Positions 8,792 to 16,798 of a DNA stretch of 64,000 nucleotides are shown here, piece by piece. Every line of letters begins with the position of its first letter. The stretch's first letter is position 1. Source of the DNA: Hyphomicrobiales bacterium (GTDB taxonomy: Bacteria > Pseudomonadota > Alphaproteobacteria > Rhizobiales > Rhizobiaceae); assembly GCA_900473185.1 (NCBI GenBank), contig UCKU01000029.1:31354-95353 (forward strand), written 5' to 3'. The translations under genes were made by a program, and so were the position numbers. A model generated the notes under the pieces. The model searched no databases. It had not been told where the DNA came from and saw only the letters and a list, made by a program, of their open reading frames with translations.

Positions 8792-8807
8792 TTTGTCAGC
8801 TGACAAA
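8792..8807. promoter_or_regulatory. Perfect 16-bp palindrome in repA-repB gap, candidate parS
   Basis: TTTGTCAGCTGACAAA is a perfect palindrome starting at the repA stop and lying 55 bases before the repB start. RepB/ParB proteins of repABC plasmids bind 16-bp palindromes, often placed between repA and repB. Cassette 2 has a related, less symmetric 17-mer at the same place (16773-16789). RepB binding is inferred. Confidence 0.55.
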
Positions 8808-8862
8808 AACGAGGATTTCGCTCGCAAATTCAATTCGCTAGTTGCCGATTGGAGGCATTGAG

Positions 8863-9840
8863 ATGGCGCGCAAGAACCTGCTTGAGGGCCTGGTCGATCT
8901 CCCGAATGATCCGCCAACTGTCACAAACTACCCGATGCGCGGCGCCGGCAAGTCGTTGGTGCGTTCTCTGGACGATTTGGCAAAGCAAGCCGACAAGTTT
9001 CTGGAGGGCGAGGCGATCGTCGAGCTCGATCCGGATCAGGTCGATGCCTCCTTCGTCCAGGACCGGATCTCGGAGGACGATGCAGAGTTCGATGACCTCA
9101 AAGAAGCAATCCGCGTCCGCGGTCAGGATACCCCTATTTTGGTGCGCCCCCATAGGTCGGCAGAAGGTCGTTATCAGGTCGTCTTCGGCCATCGACGCCT
9201 CAGGGCTGCGCGCGAGCTCGGACGCAAAGTCAGGGCTGTCGTAAAGCCGATCGACGACCGTACCCATGTCATTGCCCAGGGTCAGGAAAATTCCGCCCGC
9301 GCCAACCTCACCTTCATCGAGCGCGCGCTGTTTGCCCGCCGTCTGGAGGATCTCGGTTACGATCGAGATGTGATTGCATCGGCCCTTGCCGCCAATGCTG
9401 CGTTGATCTCCAAGATGATGTCGGTGACCGAACGGATCTCGGCTTCGACGATCCAGCAGCTGGGTTCTGCTCCGGGCGTCGGACGCGAACGTTGGCTCGA
9501 ACTGTCTCTTCTCGTCGGCAAGGCCTCCAATGAGGCGAAGGTCTCCGATGTCCTGCGGTCGCCCGGTTTTGGCGAATTGCCATCCGACGAGCGGTTCTCG
9601 CGGCTTTACGGTGCCCTCAACAAATCGGCCAGGCCCGTCCGAAAGGTCGAGGCGGGAGCTGGCAAGGCGACCTGGCAGCCGCGCGACAAGGCGGTGCAGG
9701 CCGAGATCAAGAATACCGGCAAGGCGTTTTCGATGTCGATGAAGGCAAAGAATGCCGGCCGTTTCGGTGAATTCCTCTCCAACCGGCTGGACGCGCTCTA
9801 TGAGCAGTTCCTCGCCGAGGAGGGAAACAAAGGAGACTGA
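8863..9840 (+). CDS. repB: RepB centromere-binding protein (ParB family), cassette 1
   Basis: The protein has 325 residues from the ATG at 8863, which has GGAGG 7 bases upstream; an upstream TTG at 8842 is less likely. The ParB N-terminal nuclease-like/CTP-binding fold is recognisable (TPILVRPH...GRYQVVFGHRRLRAARELG, near residues 85-115), followed by AQGQENSARANLTFIERA, the ParB box motif. It loads on parS and stimulates RepA. It lies in the repA-repB-repC operon and is followed by the antisense RNA gene. Confidence 0.94.
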   Translation: MARKNLLEGLVDLPNDPPTVTNYPMRGAGKSLVRSLDDLAKQADKFLEGEAIVELDPDQVDASFVQDRISEDDAEFDDLKEAIRVRGQDTPILVRPHRSAEGRYQVVFGHRRLRAARELGRKVRAVVKPIDDRTHVIAQGQENSARANLTFIERALFARRLEDLGYDRDVIASALAANAALISKMMSVTERISASTIQQLGSAPGVGRERWLELSLLVGKASNEAKVSDVLRSPGFGELPSDERFSRLYGALNKSARPVRKVEAGAGKATWQPRDKAVQAEIKNTGKAFSMSMKAKNAGRFGEFLSNRLDALYEQFLAEEGNKGD

Positions 9841-9847
9841 ACCGCAA

Positions 9848-9900
9848 AAGAAAAAGGCCCCCAAACGTTGCCGTCGTGGAAGCCTTCCTCTGATCTAAGC
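9848..9900 (-). ncRNA. Counter-transcribed RNA (incompatibility RNA) of cassette 1
   Basis: The repB-repC gap holds a minus-strand promoter, TTGACT (9930-9935), 17-base spacer, GATTCT (9907-9912). Next comes a short transcript of about 53 bases ending in a hairpin whose AAGGC and GCCTT arms flank a C/G/A-rich loop, with a TTTTTCTTTT run at 9847-9856. This is the layout of the repABC antisense RNA that limits RepC synthesis and causes incompatibility. Start and end are estimated from the promoter and terminator. Confidence 0.85.
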
Positions 9901-9997
9901 ACCCAGAGAATCGCACTTCCCCGAATCACAGTCAAGAGTCTTTGGCACCGAATTTTGGTGAGCGGATTTCTTTTGCCCGACAGAAGGTGAAAGAGAA

Positions 9998-11338
9998 ATG
10001 CAAACGCATAAGGTAACGACGCCCTTCGGGCGGCGGCCGATGTCGCTTGCCTTGGTGAAAGGGCAGCTGGACGCTGCTACGATCAAACCAGGCAAGTCGG
10101 TCGACAAATGGAAGGTGTTTCGCGACGTCTGCGAGGCCCGTTCGCTGCTTGATGTCCAGGATCGCGCGCTTGCCGTCCTTGACGCGCTCCTGACCTTCCT
10201 GCCAAGCAATGAGCTTTCCGAGGAGATCGGGCTCGTCGTATTCCCGTCGAATGCGCAGCTCAGCGTGCGCGCCCATGGCATTGCCGGCACGACGCTGCGC
10301 CGCCACTTGGCCGCGCTCGTCGATGCCGGACTGATCGTGCGCAAGGATAGCCCGAACGGCAAGCGCTACGCACGCCGCGACGGAGCAGGCGAACTGGAGC
10401 AGGTCTTCGGCTTCTCCGTTGCGCCGCTGCTCTCTCGATCGGAGGAACTGGCTTCACTTGCCCAAAGCGTGGCGGCCGAGCGCCGACGTTTCCAGATCGT
10501 CAAGGAGAACCTTTCGCTCTGCCGGCGCGACATTCGCAAGCTGGTCTCCGCAGCGAGAGAAGAGGGCGCCCCGGGGAATTGGAGCTATATCGAGAGCCAG
10601 TTCGTGGCACTTCTCGCGCGGATTCCACGCACGCCCGCCATTGCAGACATCACCCCGATCCTTGAAGAGATGGAGATGCTGCACGAAGAAGTCATCAACC
10701 AGCTGGATTTCCAGCAAAATCATCGAAATTCAGATGGCAATGATGTCCATTTTGAACGTCACATACAGAATTCACATACCGAATCTATCAATGAACTTGA
10801 ACCTCGCTCCGAAAAAGAGCAGGGCGAAAAGCCGGGTTATAAGATCAGGCCGGTTGCCGAACCGATAAAGGCGTTCCCTTTGGGCATGGTCCTGCAGGCT
10901 TGCCCGGCGATCGCCGACTATGGCCAGGGTGGAAGCATCGGCAGCTGGCGCGAACTGATGAGTGCTGCGATCACCGTCCGCTCGATGCTGGGTGTCAGCC
11001 CGTCGGCCTATCAGGAGGCCTGCGAGGTCATGGGGGCGGAGAATGCCGCCGTCGCGATCGCCTGTATTCTGGAACGGGCCGGGCACATAAATTCGGCGGG
11101 TGGCTATCTCAGGGATCTGACGGCGAAGGCTGCACGCGGTGAATTCTCGCTTGGACCGATGCTGATGGCGCTTTATCGCAGCAATGGCAGCGCGAGCAGG
11201 CAAAGGCTAGGACGGTCCGGCCGCAGTGATGGATGGCCAGCGACCTTTCCGCCGCGAGGTGTGAGCCATCAGGCTCTCGTTTGCCACCAGACAAGCGCGA
11301 AGGATGCGAAGGCGAAAGTGGTTGCGAGTAGCGTCTGA
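9998..11338 (+). CDS. repC: RepC replication initiator, cassette 1
   Basis: The protein has 446 residues starting MQTHKVTTPFGRRPMSLAL, the RepC signature. An N-terminal winged-helix DNA-binding region is visible (LSVRAHGIAGTTLRRHLAAL, DSPNGKRYARR). A linker around residues 245-275 follows, coded by AT-rich DNA at about 10710-10800. The conserved C-terminal domain contains INSAGGYLRDLTAKA. RepC initiates replication and its coding sequence carries the origin in studied repABC plasmids; the AT-rich stretch is the likely place. The C terminus is about 25 residues longer than that of the second RepC. Confidence 0.95.
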   Translation: MQTHKVTTPFGRRPMSLALVKGQLDAATIKPGKSVDKWKVFRDVCEARSLLDVQDRALAVLDALLTFLPSNELSEEIGLVVFPSNAQLSVRAHGIAGTTLRRHLAALVDAGLIVRKDSPNGKRYARRDGAGELEQVFGFSVAPLLSRSEELASLAQSVAAERRRFQIVKENLSLCRRDIRKLVSAAREEGAPGNWSYIESQFVALLARIPRTPAIADITPILEEMEMLHEEVINQLDFQQNHRNSDGNDVHFERHIQNSHTESINELEPRSEKEQGEKPGYKIRPVAEPIKAFPLGMVLQACPAIADYGQGGSIGSWRELMSAAITVRSMLGVSPSAYQEACEVMGAENAAVAIACILERAGHINSAGGYLRDLTAKAARGEFSLGPMLMALYRSNGSASRQRLGRSGRSDGWPATFPPRGVSHQALVCHQTSAKDAKAKVVASSV

Positions 11339-11737
11339 TGGTCCATGAGACTGTCCTTGTTGAAGCAGCACGATAATGCGCAAGCCAGTCAGGAGTTCCC
11401 AATGACCAGAGTGCCGGGGCAGGCCGAAAGGGCATGGGGATCAGCCTACTTTTCGAGCTTCGGTCGTCGACCGGCGGTCACCTGGAATTCTCCAAAAGCC
11501 ATGTGCTTCGCAAACATGGTTAACCGTGCCTGAAACGATCGAGCTCGCTCAAGGCGGGCCGAGACCCGAGGAAGGGAGGGGGTTGACCGGCATAGGGTCG
11601 GAGCAAACGTCAGGATCGAGCCGAAAATCGCGATTTCGTGATGGCGGCCGAGCCGAGAAAATCATTGGCGCCGTTGTCACCGCGGGCTGCAGTGCCATCT
11701 GTCTCATCCGGACAGGATGAGCAAGTGGAGGACGACG
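11339..11737. other. Non-coding stretch downstream of repC
   Basis: I see no convincing gene here. Short open frames on both strands lack ribosome sites and recognisable content. The end of the stretch carries GTGGAGGACGACG, the ribosome site for the DUF2934 gene. Confidence 0.5.
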
Positions 11738-12031
11738 ATGTCAGTCGAGGAAGACCGTATCAGACGGCGCGCCTATGAGATCTGGGAGCGGGAAGGCCGG
11801 CCTCATGGCGAGGATATGAGGCACTGGCTTCAGGCATTTCAGGCAATTGCCGCGAGTACTGACGCCACCAGCAAGCCGGCCAAGAAGCCGCGCGCCAAGA
11901 AGGCCACAAGCGCCGACAAGGCAGTAAAGCCAAAGGTCGCAAGCAGATCCAAAGGCGGCGCCCAGAGCGTTCAAACGACAAACCCTGCGCCGAAAGCTGC
12001 CAAGCCTGTCGCGAGCGTCACCAAGCACTGA
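11738..12031 (+). CDS. DUF2934 protein with Lys/Ala-rich tail
   Basis: The product has 97 residues from the ATG at 11738, which has GGAGG 7 bases upstream. Residues 1-30 (EEDRIRRRAYEIWEREGRPH) match the DUF2934 domain common in rhizobia. The remainder is low-complexity, rich in Lys, Ala and Pro, like histone H1-type tails. A nucleic-acid-binding role is plausible but unproven. It stands alone, facing the cold-shock gene. Confidence 0.8.
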   Translation: MSVEEDRIRRRAYEIWEREGRPHGEDMRHWLQAFQAIAASTDATSKPAKKPRAKKATSADKAVKPKVASRSKGGAQSVQTTNPAPKAAKPVASVTKH

Positions 12032-12080
12032 CGGGTTTGAGTGCGAGTGGCAGTTCGGTCGCCAGGCCTATAGGTCTTAG

Positions 12081-12108
12081 AAAAACGGGACGCCTTGATG
12101 GGCGTCCC
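12081..12108 (-). terminator. Rho-independent terminator of the cold-shock gene
   Basis: Read on the minus strand, an 8-bp GC stem (GGGACGCC / GGCGTCCC at 12087-12094 and 12101-12108) with a 6-base loop is followed by GTTTTTCT. It lies about 40 bases past the stop of the cold-shock gene. Confidence 0.75.
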
Positions 12109-12148
12109 CGCGATCAGCTGTCTCTTGCGATAATATATCTCGTGCAGA

Positions 12149-12352
12149 TCAGAGTGGTCTGACGTTTTCCGCCTTCGACTTGCCGGTCTTCCGATCCTGG
12201 CCGAGATCGTAGGAGACGCTCTGACCTTCCTTCAATGCATCGCCATATTGGAGCGCGGAGACATGGACGAAGACATCGGGTCCTCCGCTTTCCGGCGTGA
12301 TGAAGCCGAAGCCCTTGTCCTGATTGAAAAACTTAACCTTGCCAGTCGGCAT
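12149..12352 (-). CDS. cspA: CspA-family cold-shock protein
   Basis: The product has 67 residues from the ATG at 12352 (MPTGKVKFFNQDKGFGFITP), with a GAGGA site just upstream. The RNP-1 motif KGFGFI and RNP-2 motif VFVHVSAL are intact. It is a single OB-fold RNA/DNA chaperone. The same frame stays open upstream to 12556, but that extension has no family likeness. The real transcript probably has a long leader, as is common for csp genes, and a terminator follows at 12081-12108. Confidence 0.93.
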   Translation of the reverse strand: MPTGKVKFFNQDKGFGFITPESGGPDVFVHVSALQYGDALKEGQSVSYDLGQDRKTGKSKAENVRPL

Positions 12353-13134
12353 GACATCCTCGTGTGTTTGCACTTGCTGTGGAGCTGCAACCCTAGTCTT
12401 CGCATTCCTCCAGATCAACCCACGCCGTGCCTTCGGGGCGGCGTCGTCAAATGACGCGTCCGCGGGGCTACATTGTCCCGCGCGATTGGAACGATGTCGT
12501 AGAAGAAATCGGGCCAACCTGCCTGTGACCAATTCCAGGACACGAGTTATAGCCACCTTCCCTATAATTCAACGCTCCAGCGGATAATCGCATTTTAGTC
12601 TCTTCAGGTTCCGCCAGAGCAGCGAAGGCGGCGTTATACCCTCCTTCGAAAACAATCGCGCCGCCCGACCGCTGCGCCTGGCCGAACCGTTGTAGTAGCC
12701 GGCCGCCTCTGCCTATGCTTATGGTATGGCGTTCTTGAAACCTGGATCTGACGAAAACGGAGCGTGCCCATGAGCCGGAAGCCGTGCTTGGTGAAAGCCG
12801 CCATCCTCATGGCCGAACCGAGCGAGAGAACGGCCGCGATGGCAAAATGGGCGATTTTCATAGCGCATCTCTCGCTAGTTCATAGCCATCGGCATGAACT
12901 CGCTCTGAAGAGGGTTTCATGTGGGGGGTCATGGAGCGGCTTATCTGGCTCGAAATGGCGAGAAGGACGCGCCATGCCCCGACCTGTGGATGGCGCGACG
13001 CAGATATGGCCTGGCTGAAAGCTCCCGTGACTGGATGGCCCAAGCACGATGCCAAGCTGTCAATAATTCGATGCCGCTTGATGGTAATGTGAAATTCAAT
13101 TACCATATGACACTAATCGAGAGGAAGATTTTCC
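12353..13134. other. Largely non-coding region, csp leader plus unexplained DNA
   Basis: The first 200 bases are likely the csp promoter and leader. A minus-strand frame at 12634-12861 starts with a signal-like MKIAHFAIAAVLSLGSAM, but the rest is basic and unlike a mature protein. I could not support it as a gene. The last bases (GAGAGGAAG before 13135) are the ribosome site of the antitoxin gene. Confidence 0.45.
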
Positions 13135-13386
13135 ATGACGTCATTGGCGGTAACGATGAAAGGGCAAGTCACGTTAAAGCGGGAGTTGTTGCAACACCTC
13201 GGCGTCAAGCCGGGCGAGCGGATTGACATTGACAAGCTACCGGGTGGCGAGCTTCGGGTGAAGGCCGCCAAGCCGACAGGCACGATTGATAACTTCATCG
13301 GCCGGCACGCCGGCCGGCTGAAAAAACCATTGACGATTGAGGAAATGAACGAAATTGCCGCCTCAGGTTGGGCGGGCGACGAATGA
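13135..13386 (+). CDS. AbrB/MazE-fold antitoxin
   Basis: The protein has 83 residues. Residues 1-45 (SLAVTMKGQVTLKRELLQHL, then GVKPGERIDIDKLPGGELRV) form a SpoVT/AbrB swapped-hairpin DNA-binding domain, followed by a short toxin-binding tail (LTIEEMNEIAASGWAGDE). It has a GGAAG site about 9 bases before its ATG and overlaps the toxin gene by four bases (ATGA). It should neutralise the VapC partner and repress the operon. Confidence 0.85.
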   Translation: MTSLAVTMKGQVTLKRELLQHLGVKPGERIDIDKLPGGELRVKAAKPTGTIDNFIGRHAGRLKKPLTIEEMNEIAASGWAGDE

Positions 13387-13778
13387 AAATTTCGGTCGAT
13401 ACAAACGTGCTTGCTCGTGCAGTGTTGCAGGACGATCCACAGCAAGGCCAGGCTGCGAGCAAGCTATTGAAAGAGGCTTCGCTGATCGCAGTATCCTTGC
13501 CCTGTCTGTGCGAATTGGTTTGGATTTTGCGCCGTGGCGCGAAGCTGCAGAAGGAAGATGTAGCAATGACCATCCGCGATTTGCTGGAGGCTGGAAACGT
13601 GGTGATGAACCGGCCGGCGGTTGAGGCTGGCCTTACGATCCTCGAAGCTGGCGGGGATTTTGCCGATGGCATTATGGCCTATGAGGGAAATTGGCTAGGC
13701 GGCGAAACATTTTTCTCGTTCGACAAGCAGGCTGTCGAGTTGCTGACCCAGCAAGGACAAGCCGTGCAGCTTCTTTGA
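13383..13778 (+). CDS. vapC: VapC-family PIN-domain toxin ribonuclease
   Basis: The protein has 131 residues starting MKISVDTNVLARAVLQDD. The acidic PIN residues are visible: Asp in VDTNVL, Glu in CELVWIL, and Asp in GDFADGIMA near residue 97. It is a predicted Mg-dependent RNase. It overlaps the antitoxin by four bases. It ends beside a decayed transposase, so this pair sits at the edge of the material between the two repABC cassettes. Confidence 0.88.
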   Translation: MKISVDTNVLARAVLQDDPQQGQAASKLLKEASLIAVSLPCLCELVWILRRGAKLQKEDVAMTIRDLLEAGNVVMNRPAVEAGLTILEAGGDFADGIMAYEGNWLGGETFFSFDKQAVELLTQQGQAVQLL

Positions 13779-13784
13779 AGCACT

Positions 13785-14165
13785 CGGATCTCTGACAGCA
13801 ACCGGTCCATCGTTGCGGCACTGACCGTCAGTAGCTTGTCGCGAAGCTCAGTACTTAGATCGAGCCGGCCGTGACGCTCAAGAGCTGGCAGCAAATCGGG
13901 ATTAGCGGCTTCAGACGTTTGGAGCAGACACGGTCGGATGCTTCCCACAGAGACACTAACGTTTCCCGAACCTCGGGACCATACAGGACAGCATATTGCC
14001 GAGCGCAAGCCGGCTTGGCTCACTAGGGCGGAGCACTCGGATCGCATGCTTGCGGTGATATCCGGTAACTGCGACGAACTCATCTAGGATTCTTCGCTTG
14101 TCGGCCCGACAGCTCGATCGATATCGTTCGATGATCGCCTCGACCAGTTCTTTCCGTGTCGCCAT
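13785..14165 (-). pseudogene. Decayed transposase fragment (DDE/integrase-type IS)
   Basis: From 14165 the frame reads MATRKELVEAIIERY...DEFVAVTGYHRKHAIRVLRP, the N terminus of a transposase type common in rhizobia. Reading frame shifts follow: YGPEVRETLVSLWEASDRVC and then PDLLPALERHGRLDLST...TMDRLLSEIR are in other frames. The catalytic part is absent. Only an N-terminal third survives, with at least two frameshifts. It lies between vapC and the second repC. Confidence 0.7.
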
Positions 14166-14323
14166 GCTGATCCGCCGTGCCATCCATCCCCCGAGCCAGG
14201 AAAGCGAACCATGGCCATCCCAATCGGGAGCATCAACACTATCGGTAACATTTTGCTTGAGGCAATGCGCTCTATGGTAGATTTTACGCCACCAGGGTCT
14301 GAGAACAGTCTGACTTTCCGTTC

Positions 14324-15571
14324 TCAGACTATCGCGCCTGGTCTTGCCCGAACAAGTGCCAGGAGCATCGGCCCCACGGAAAACTGACCGACGGCCGCCC
14401 GCCGGCTCAAGTCCCTGAGATAAGCTCCGGCTGAGTTGATGCCCCCTCCCCTCTCGTAAATGCACGCGATAACGACGGCTGCATTCTCCGGGCCCATAGC
14501 CCGGCACGCGGTTTGAAAGGCGGGCTGGTTGATCTGGAGCATGGAACCAAGGATCGAGCTTGCTGCCACAAGGTCTCTCCAGCTTTTGATAGAACCTCCT
14601 GGCCCATAGTGTGTGATTTCTGGGCAAGCCCGCAGCACCATATCTAACGAAACACATGGCTCAACGGTATCTTTGCTGGTTGGGTGGCCCTTCTCGTGGC
14701 ATCCGAAGGCATCATTAAACTCAGATCTCGAAGATGAAGCCCGCTGGTTCGAGAGTTCATCACCTTCTTCACATTCAAAATGGGAATATGTATGTGAATC
14801 CTGTATGTGGCGCTCATTCTGGGATTCATTGGCGCACATTTTTTGAGATTTATCGTGTTCTTCCAACAAGTTGATGATCCGCATACGGAGTCCTGTCAAT
14901 TGCATCAGCACTGCCTGAAGCTGATCAAGCAACGGGCGCCGAGGAAGGGATGACAAGAACGAGCGAAAGAGGTCGTGAAGCTCTGCCCAGTCACCTTCGA
15001 CAGTACCTGCCCGTGCTAGCTGAATGAGCTTGGTGATCTCACGCCGGCAAAGACTAATTTTCTCTCGAGTAGAATGGAGAAGTTCACGATCGGCGGCGAT
15101 GCGGCCGGCAATTGTCTCAATCTCCTGCGCACGAGACAAAAGCGGCGCTAGGCTGAACCCGAAGGCTTCTCTGACGTCCCCTGCCCTCCCCCTGCGAGCA
15201 TAACGCTTTCCGTTGGGGCTGTCCTTGCGCAGGATGAGACCCGCATCGACGAGAGCGGCTAGATGCCGTCTGAGCGTCGCAGCAGTCATGCCCCGCGCCC
15301 GGATAGAAAGCTGAGCGTTGGACGGAAACACGATCATGCTGTTCGAGGCGGAGAGCTCGTCTGAAGGATAAAATGACAGCAACGCGTCCAGGACCGTTAG
15401 AGAGCGGTCACTGACGTGGAGGTCATGGCGAGCCTCGCAGACGGCTCGAAAGAGCTTCCACTTGTTACGCTTGATGTCTGGCAAGGCTTTCTCGGCTTGC
15501 CTATGCGTTGTCAGCAAGGCAAGCGTCATCGCCCGCCGCCCAAAGGGCGTCGTTATGCATGCGGCATCCAT
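14324..15571 (-). CDS. repC: RepC replication initiator, cassette 2
   Basis: The protein has 415 residues. It begins MDAACITTPFGRRAMTLAL, parallel to the first RepC, and shares the winged-helix region (LSIRARGMTAATLRRHLAAL, KDSPNGKRYARRG) and the C-terminal INSAGAYLRDLSRRAAVGQF block. An AT-rich linker at about 14745-14875 is the likely origin region. It reads toward the first cassette. No frameshift or lost motif is seen, so it appears functional. Confidence 0.93.
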   Translation of the reverse strand: MDAACITTPFGRRAMTLALLTTHRQAEKALPDIKRNKWKLFRAVCEARHDLHVSDRSLTVLDALLSFYPSDELSASNSMIVFPSNAQLSIRARGMTAATLRRHLAALVDAGLILRKDSPNGKRYARRGRAGDVREAFGFSLAPLLSRAQEIETIAGRIAADRELLHSTREKISLCRREITKLIQLARAGTVEGDWAELHDLFRSFLSSLPRRPLLDQLQAVLMQLTGLRMRIINLLEEHDKSQKMCANESQNERHIQDSHTYSHFECEEGDELSNQRASSSRSEFNDAFGCHEKGHPTSKDTVEPCVSLDMVLRACPEITHYGPGGSIKSWRDLVAASSILGSMLQINQPAFQTACRAMGPENAAVVIACIYERGGGINSAGAYLRDLSRRAAVGQFSVGPMLLALVRARPGAIV

Positions 15572-15664
15572 GTTCTTCCACCTTTACGTAGGCAAAAGAA
15601 ATTCGTTCACCAAAACGGTGCCAAGACTCTTGACGGGGATTCGTGAAAATGCGATTCTCTGATT

Positions 15665-15718
15665 GCTACATACAGAGGAAGGCTTCCACGACGGCAACGT
15701 TTGGGGGGCCTTTTTCTT
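15665..15718 (+). ncRNA. Counter-transcribed RNA of cassette 2
   Basis: On the plus strand, TTGACG (15630-15635), a 17-base spacer and GATTCT (15653-15658) form a promoter. The transcript runs through the same hairpin as in cassette 1 and ends in a TTTTTCTTTT run at 15711-15720. From CAGAGG to the end the sequence equals cassette 1 except for one extra G in the loop-proximal G run. It is expected to be antisense to the repC leader. Confidence 0.84.
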
Positions 15719-15724
15719 TTGCGG

Positions 15725-16720
15725 TTAATCTCCTGCTTCAGTCTGTACTTCACGCTGGAACGTCTGATAGAGCGACTCCAACTGGTCTGATAGAAACGCT
15801 CCGAATTTTGCCGCATCTTTTGATGTCAGCGCGAGCGTAAATGTTCTTCCGGACGACTTGGTCGTCACCGCAACGGATTTCGCGGCAACCTCAAACTGAC
15901 GGACGGACGGAGACGCGTCCCTTTTTTTCTTCGGCTTCTTAGCTGTTTTAAGTTCGCCTAGAAGTGCGTTGAATCGGTCGGCCTCTGCAGTGTGACGGAA
16001 ATCGGCTGCAAGAATAAATGCACACGCCCTGTCAGCATTGGCTGGAACCTGAACAAGCTTTTTCAATTCTTCCCAGCGATCGCGTCCGACGCCTTTTGCA
16101 GAGCCGACAGCGTCAAGGACGGGCTCGGGAATTGACTCGGCGACAGCCAGCATTCTTGAAAGCAGGGTATCGTCGATCGTTAGGGCGATTTTCACGACAT
16201 CTTTGCTCATGCCATTGGCGACGAGCTTCCTGGCAAAGAGCGCCTTCTCGATGAAGGTCAGGTCGGAGCGGGCGGTGTTTTCTTGACCCTGGGCTATGAC
16301 ATGGGCGATGTCTTCGAGGGGCTTGATCACGGCCCGGACTGAGATCTGAAGGTCCCGCGCGGCGCGGGCGCGCCGATGCCCAAAGACGATCATATATCGC
16401 CCCTCGGCGTCCGGATGGGGACGTACGAGGATTGGGGTTGACTGGCCCGACTGACGAATGGCTTCGCGAAGCTGGACATAGTCTTCTTGATCATCGCCGA
16501 TGCGGTCGGCAACGAATGAACCTTCGAGCAACTCTGGATCGAGTGCGACCACCGTCTCGCCTTCGAGCATGCGAATCGAAGTCTCGGCCAGCTCGTCGAG
16601 CGACTGCATCATGGAACGTGAAGCACCACGGCGGGTATACTCCGCACGAGTGTCCGCCGTCCGCTGGTGTTCTTCGGCCGTTGGCTGCACGAACTTTGCC
16701 AAAGAATGGTTTCTAGCCAT
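15725..16720 (-). CDS. repB: RepB centromere-binding protein, cassette 2
   Basis: The protein has 331 residues from the ATG at 16720 (MARNHSLAKFVQP); a longer start at 16744 is possible. It shows the ParB-type region (TPILVRPHPDAEGRYMIVFG, then HRRARAARDLQ) and the AQGQENTARSDLTFIEKA motif. Its sequence differs clearly from the first RepB, especially at the N terminus and the C-terminal dimer region, which may let each RepB keep to its own parS. Confidence 0.93.
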   Translation of the reverse strand: MARNHSLAKFVQPTAEEHQRTADTRAEYTRRGASRSMMQSLDELAETSIRMLEGETVVALDPELLEGSFVADRIGDDQEDYVQLREAIRQSGQSTPILVRPHPDAEGRYMIVFGHRRARAARDLQISVRAVIKPLEDIAHVIAQGQENTARSDLTFIEKALFARKLVANGMSKDVVKIALTIDDTLLSRMLAVAESIPEPVLDAVGSAKGVGRDRWEELKKLVQVPANADRACAFILAADFRHTAEADRFNALLGELKTAKKPKKKRDASPSVRQFEVAAKSVAVTTKSSGRTFTLALTSKDAAKFGAFLSDQLESLYQTFQREVQTEAGD

Positions 16721-16772
16721 TGTTTGCCTCCCTAACGCCTTCAAGTCGATGATTTGCTGATAGATTTAACGC

Positions 16773-16789
16773 TTTTGCACGGCTGTCAA
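16773..16789. repeat. 17-bp direct repeat copy A, candidate parS of cassette 2
   Basis: TTTTGCACGGCTGTCAA lies between repA and repB of cassette 2. It recurs exactly at 18182-18198, on the far side of repA. It aligns in 11 of 16 positions with the perfect palindrome at 8792-8807 in the matching gap of cassette 1, so it is a good candidate RepB-binding site. Confidence 0.5.
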
Positions 16790-16798
16790 AAGGTCTCG

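Noticed and set aside
8830..9864. 344-codon minus-strand frame opposite repB
   Set aside because: repB is certain from its motifs and operon place; the antisense frame has no recognisable content.
12634..12861. Possible small secreted protein
   Set aside because: The N terminus looks like a signal peptide, but the remainder is basic and random-looking and the ribosome site is weak.
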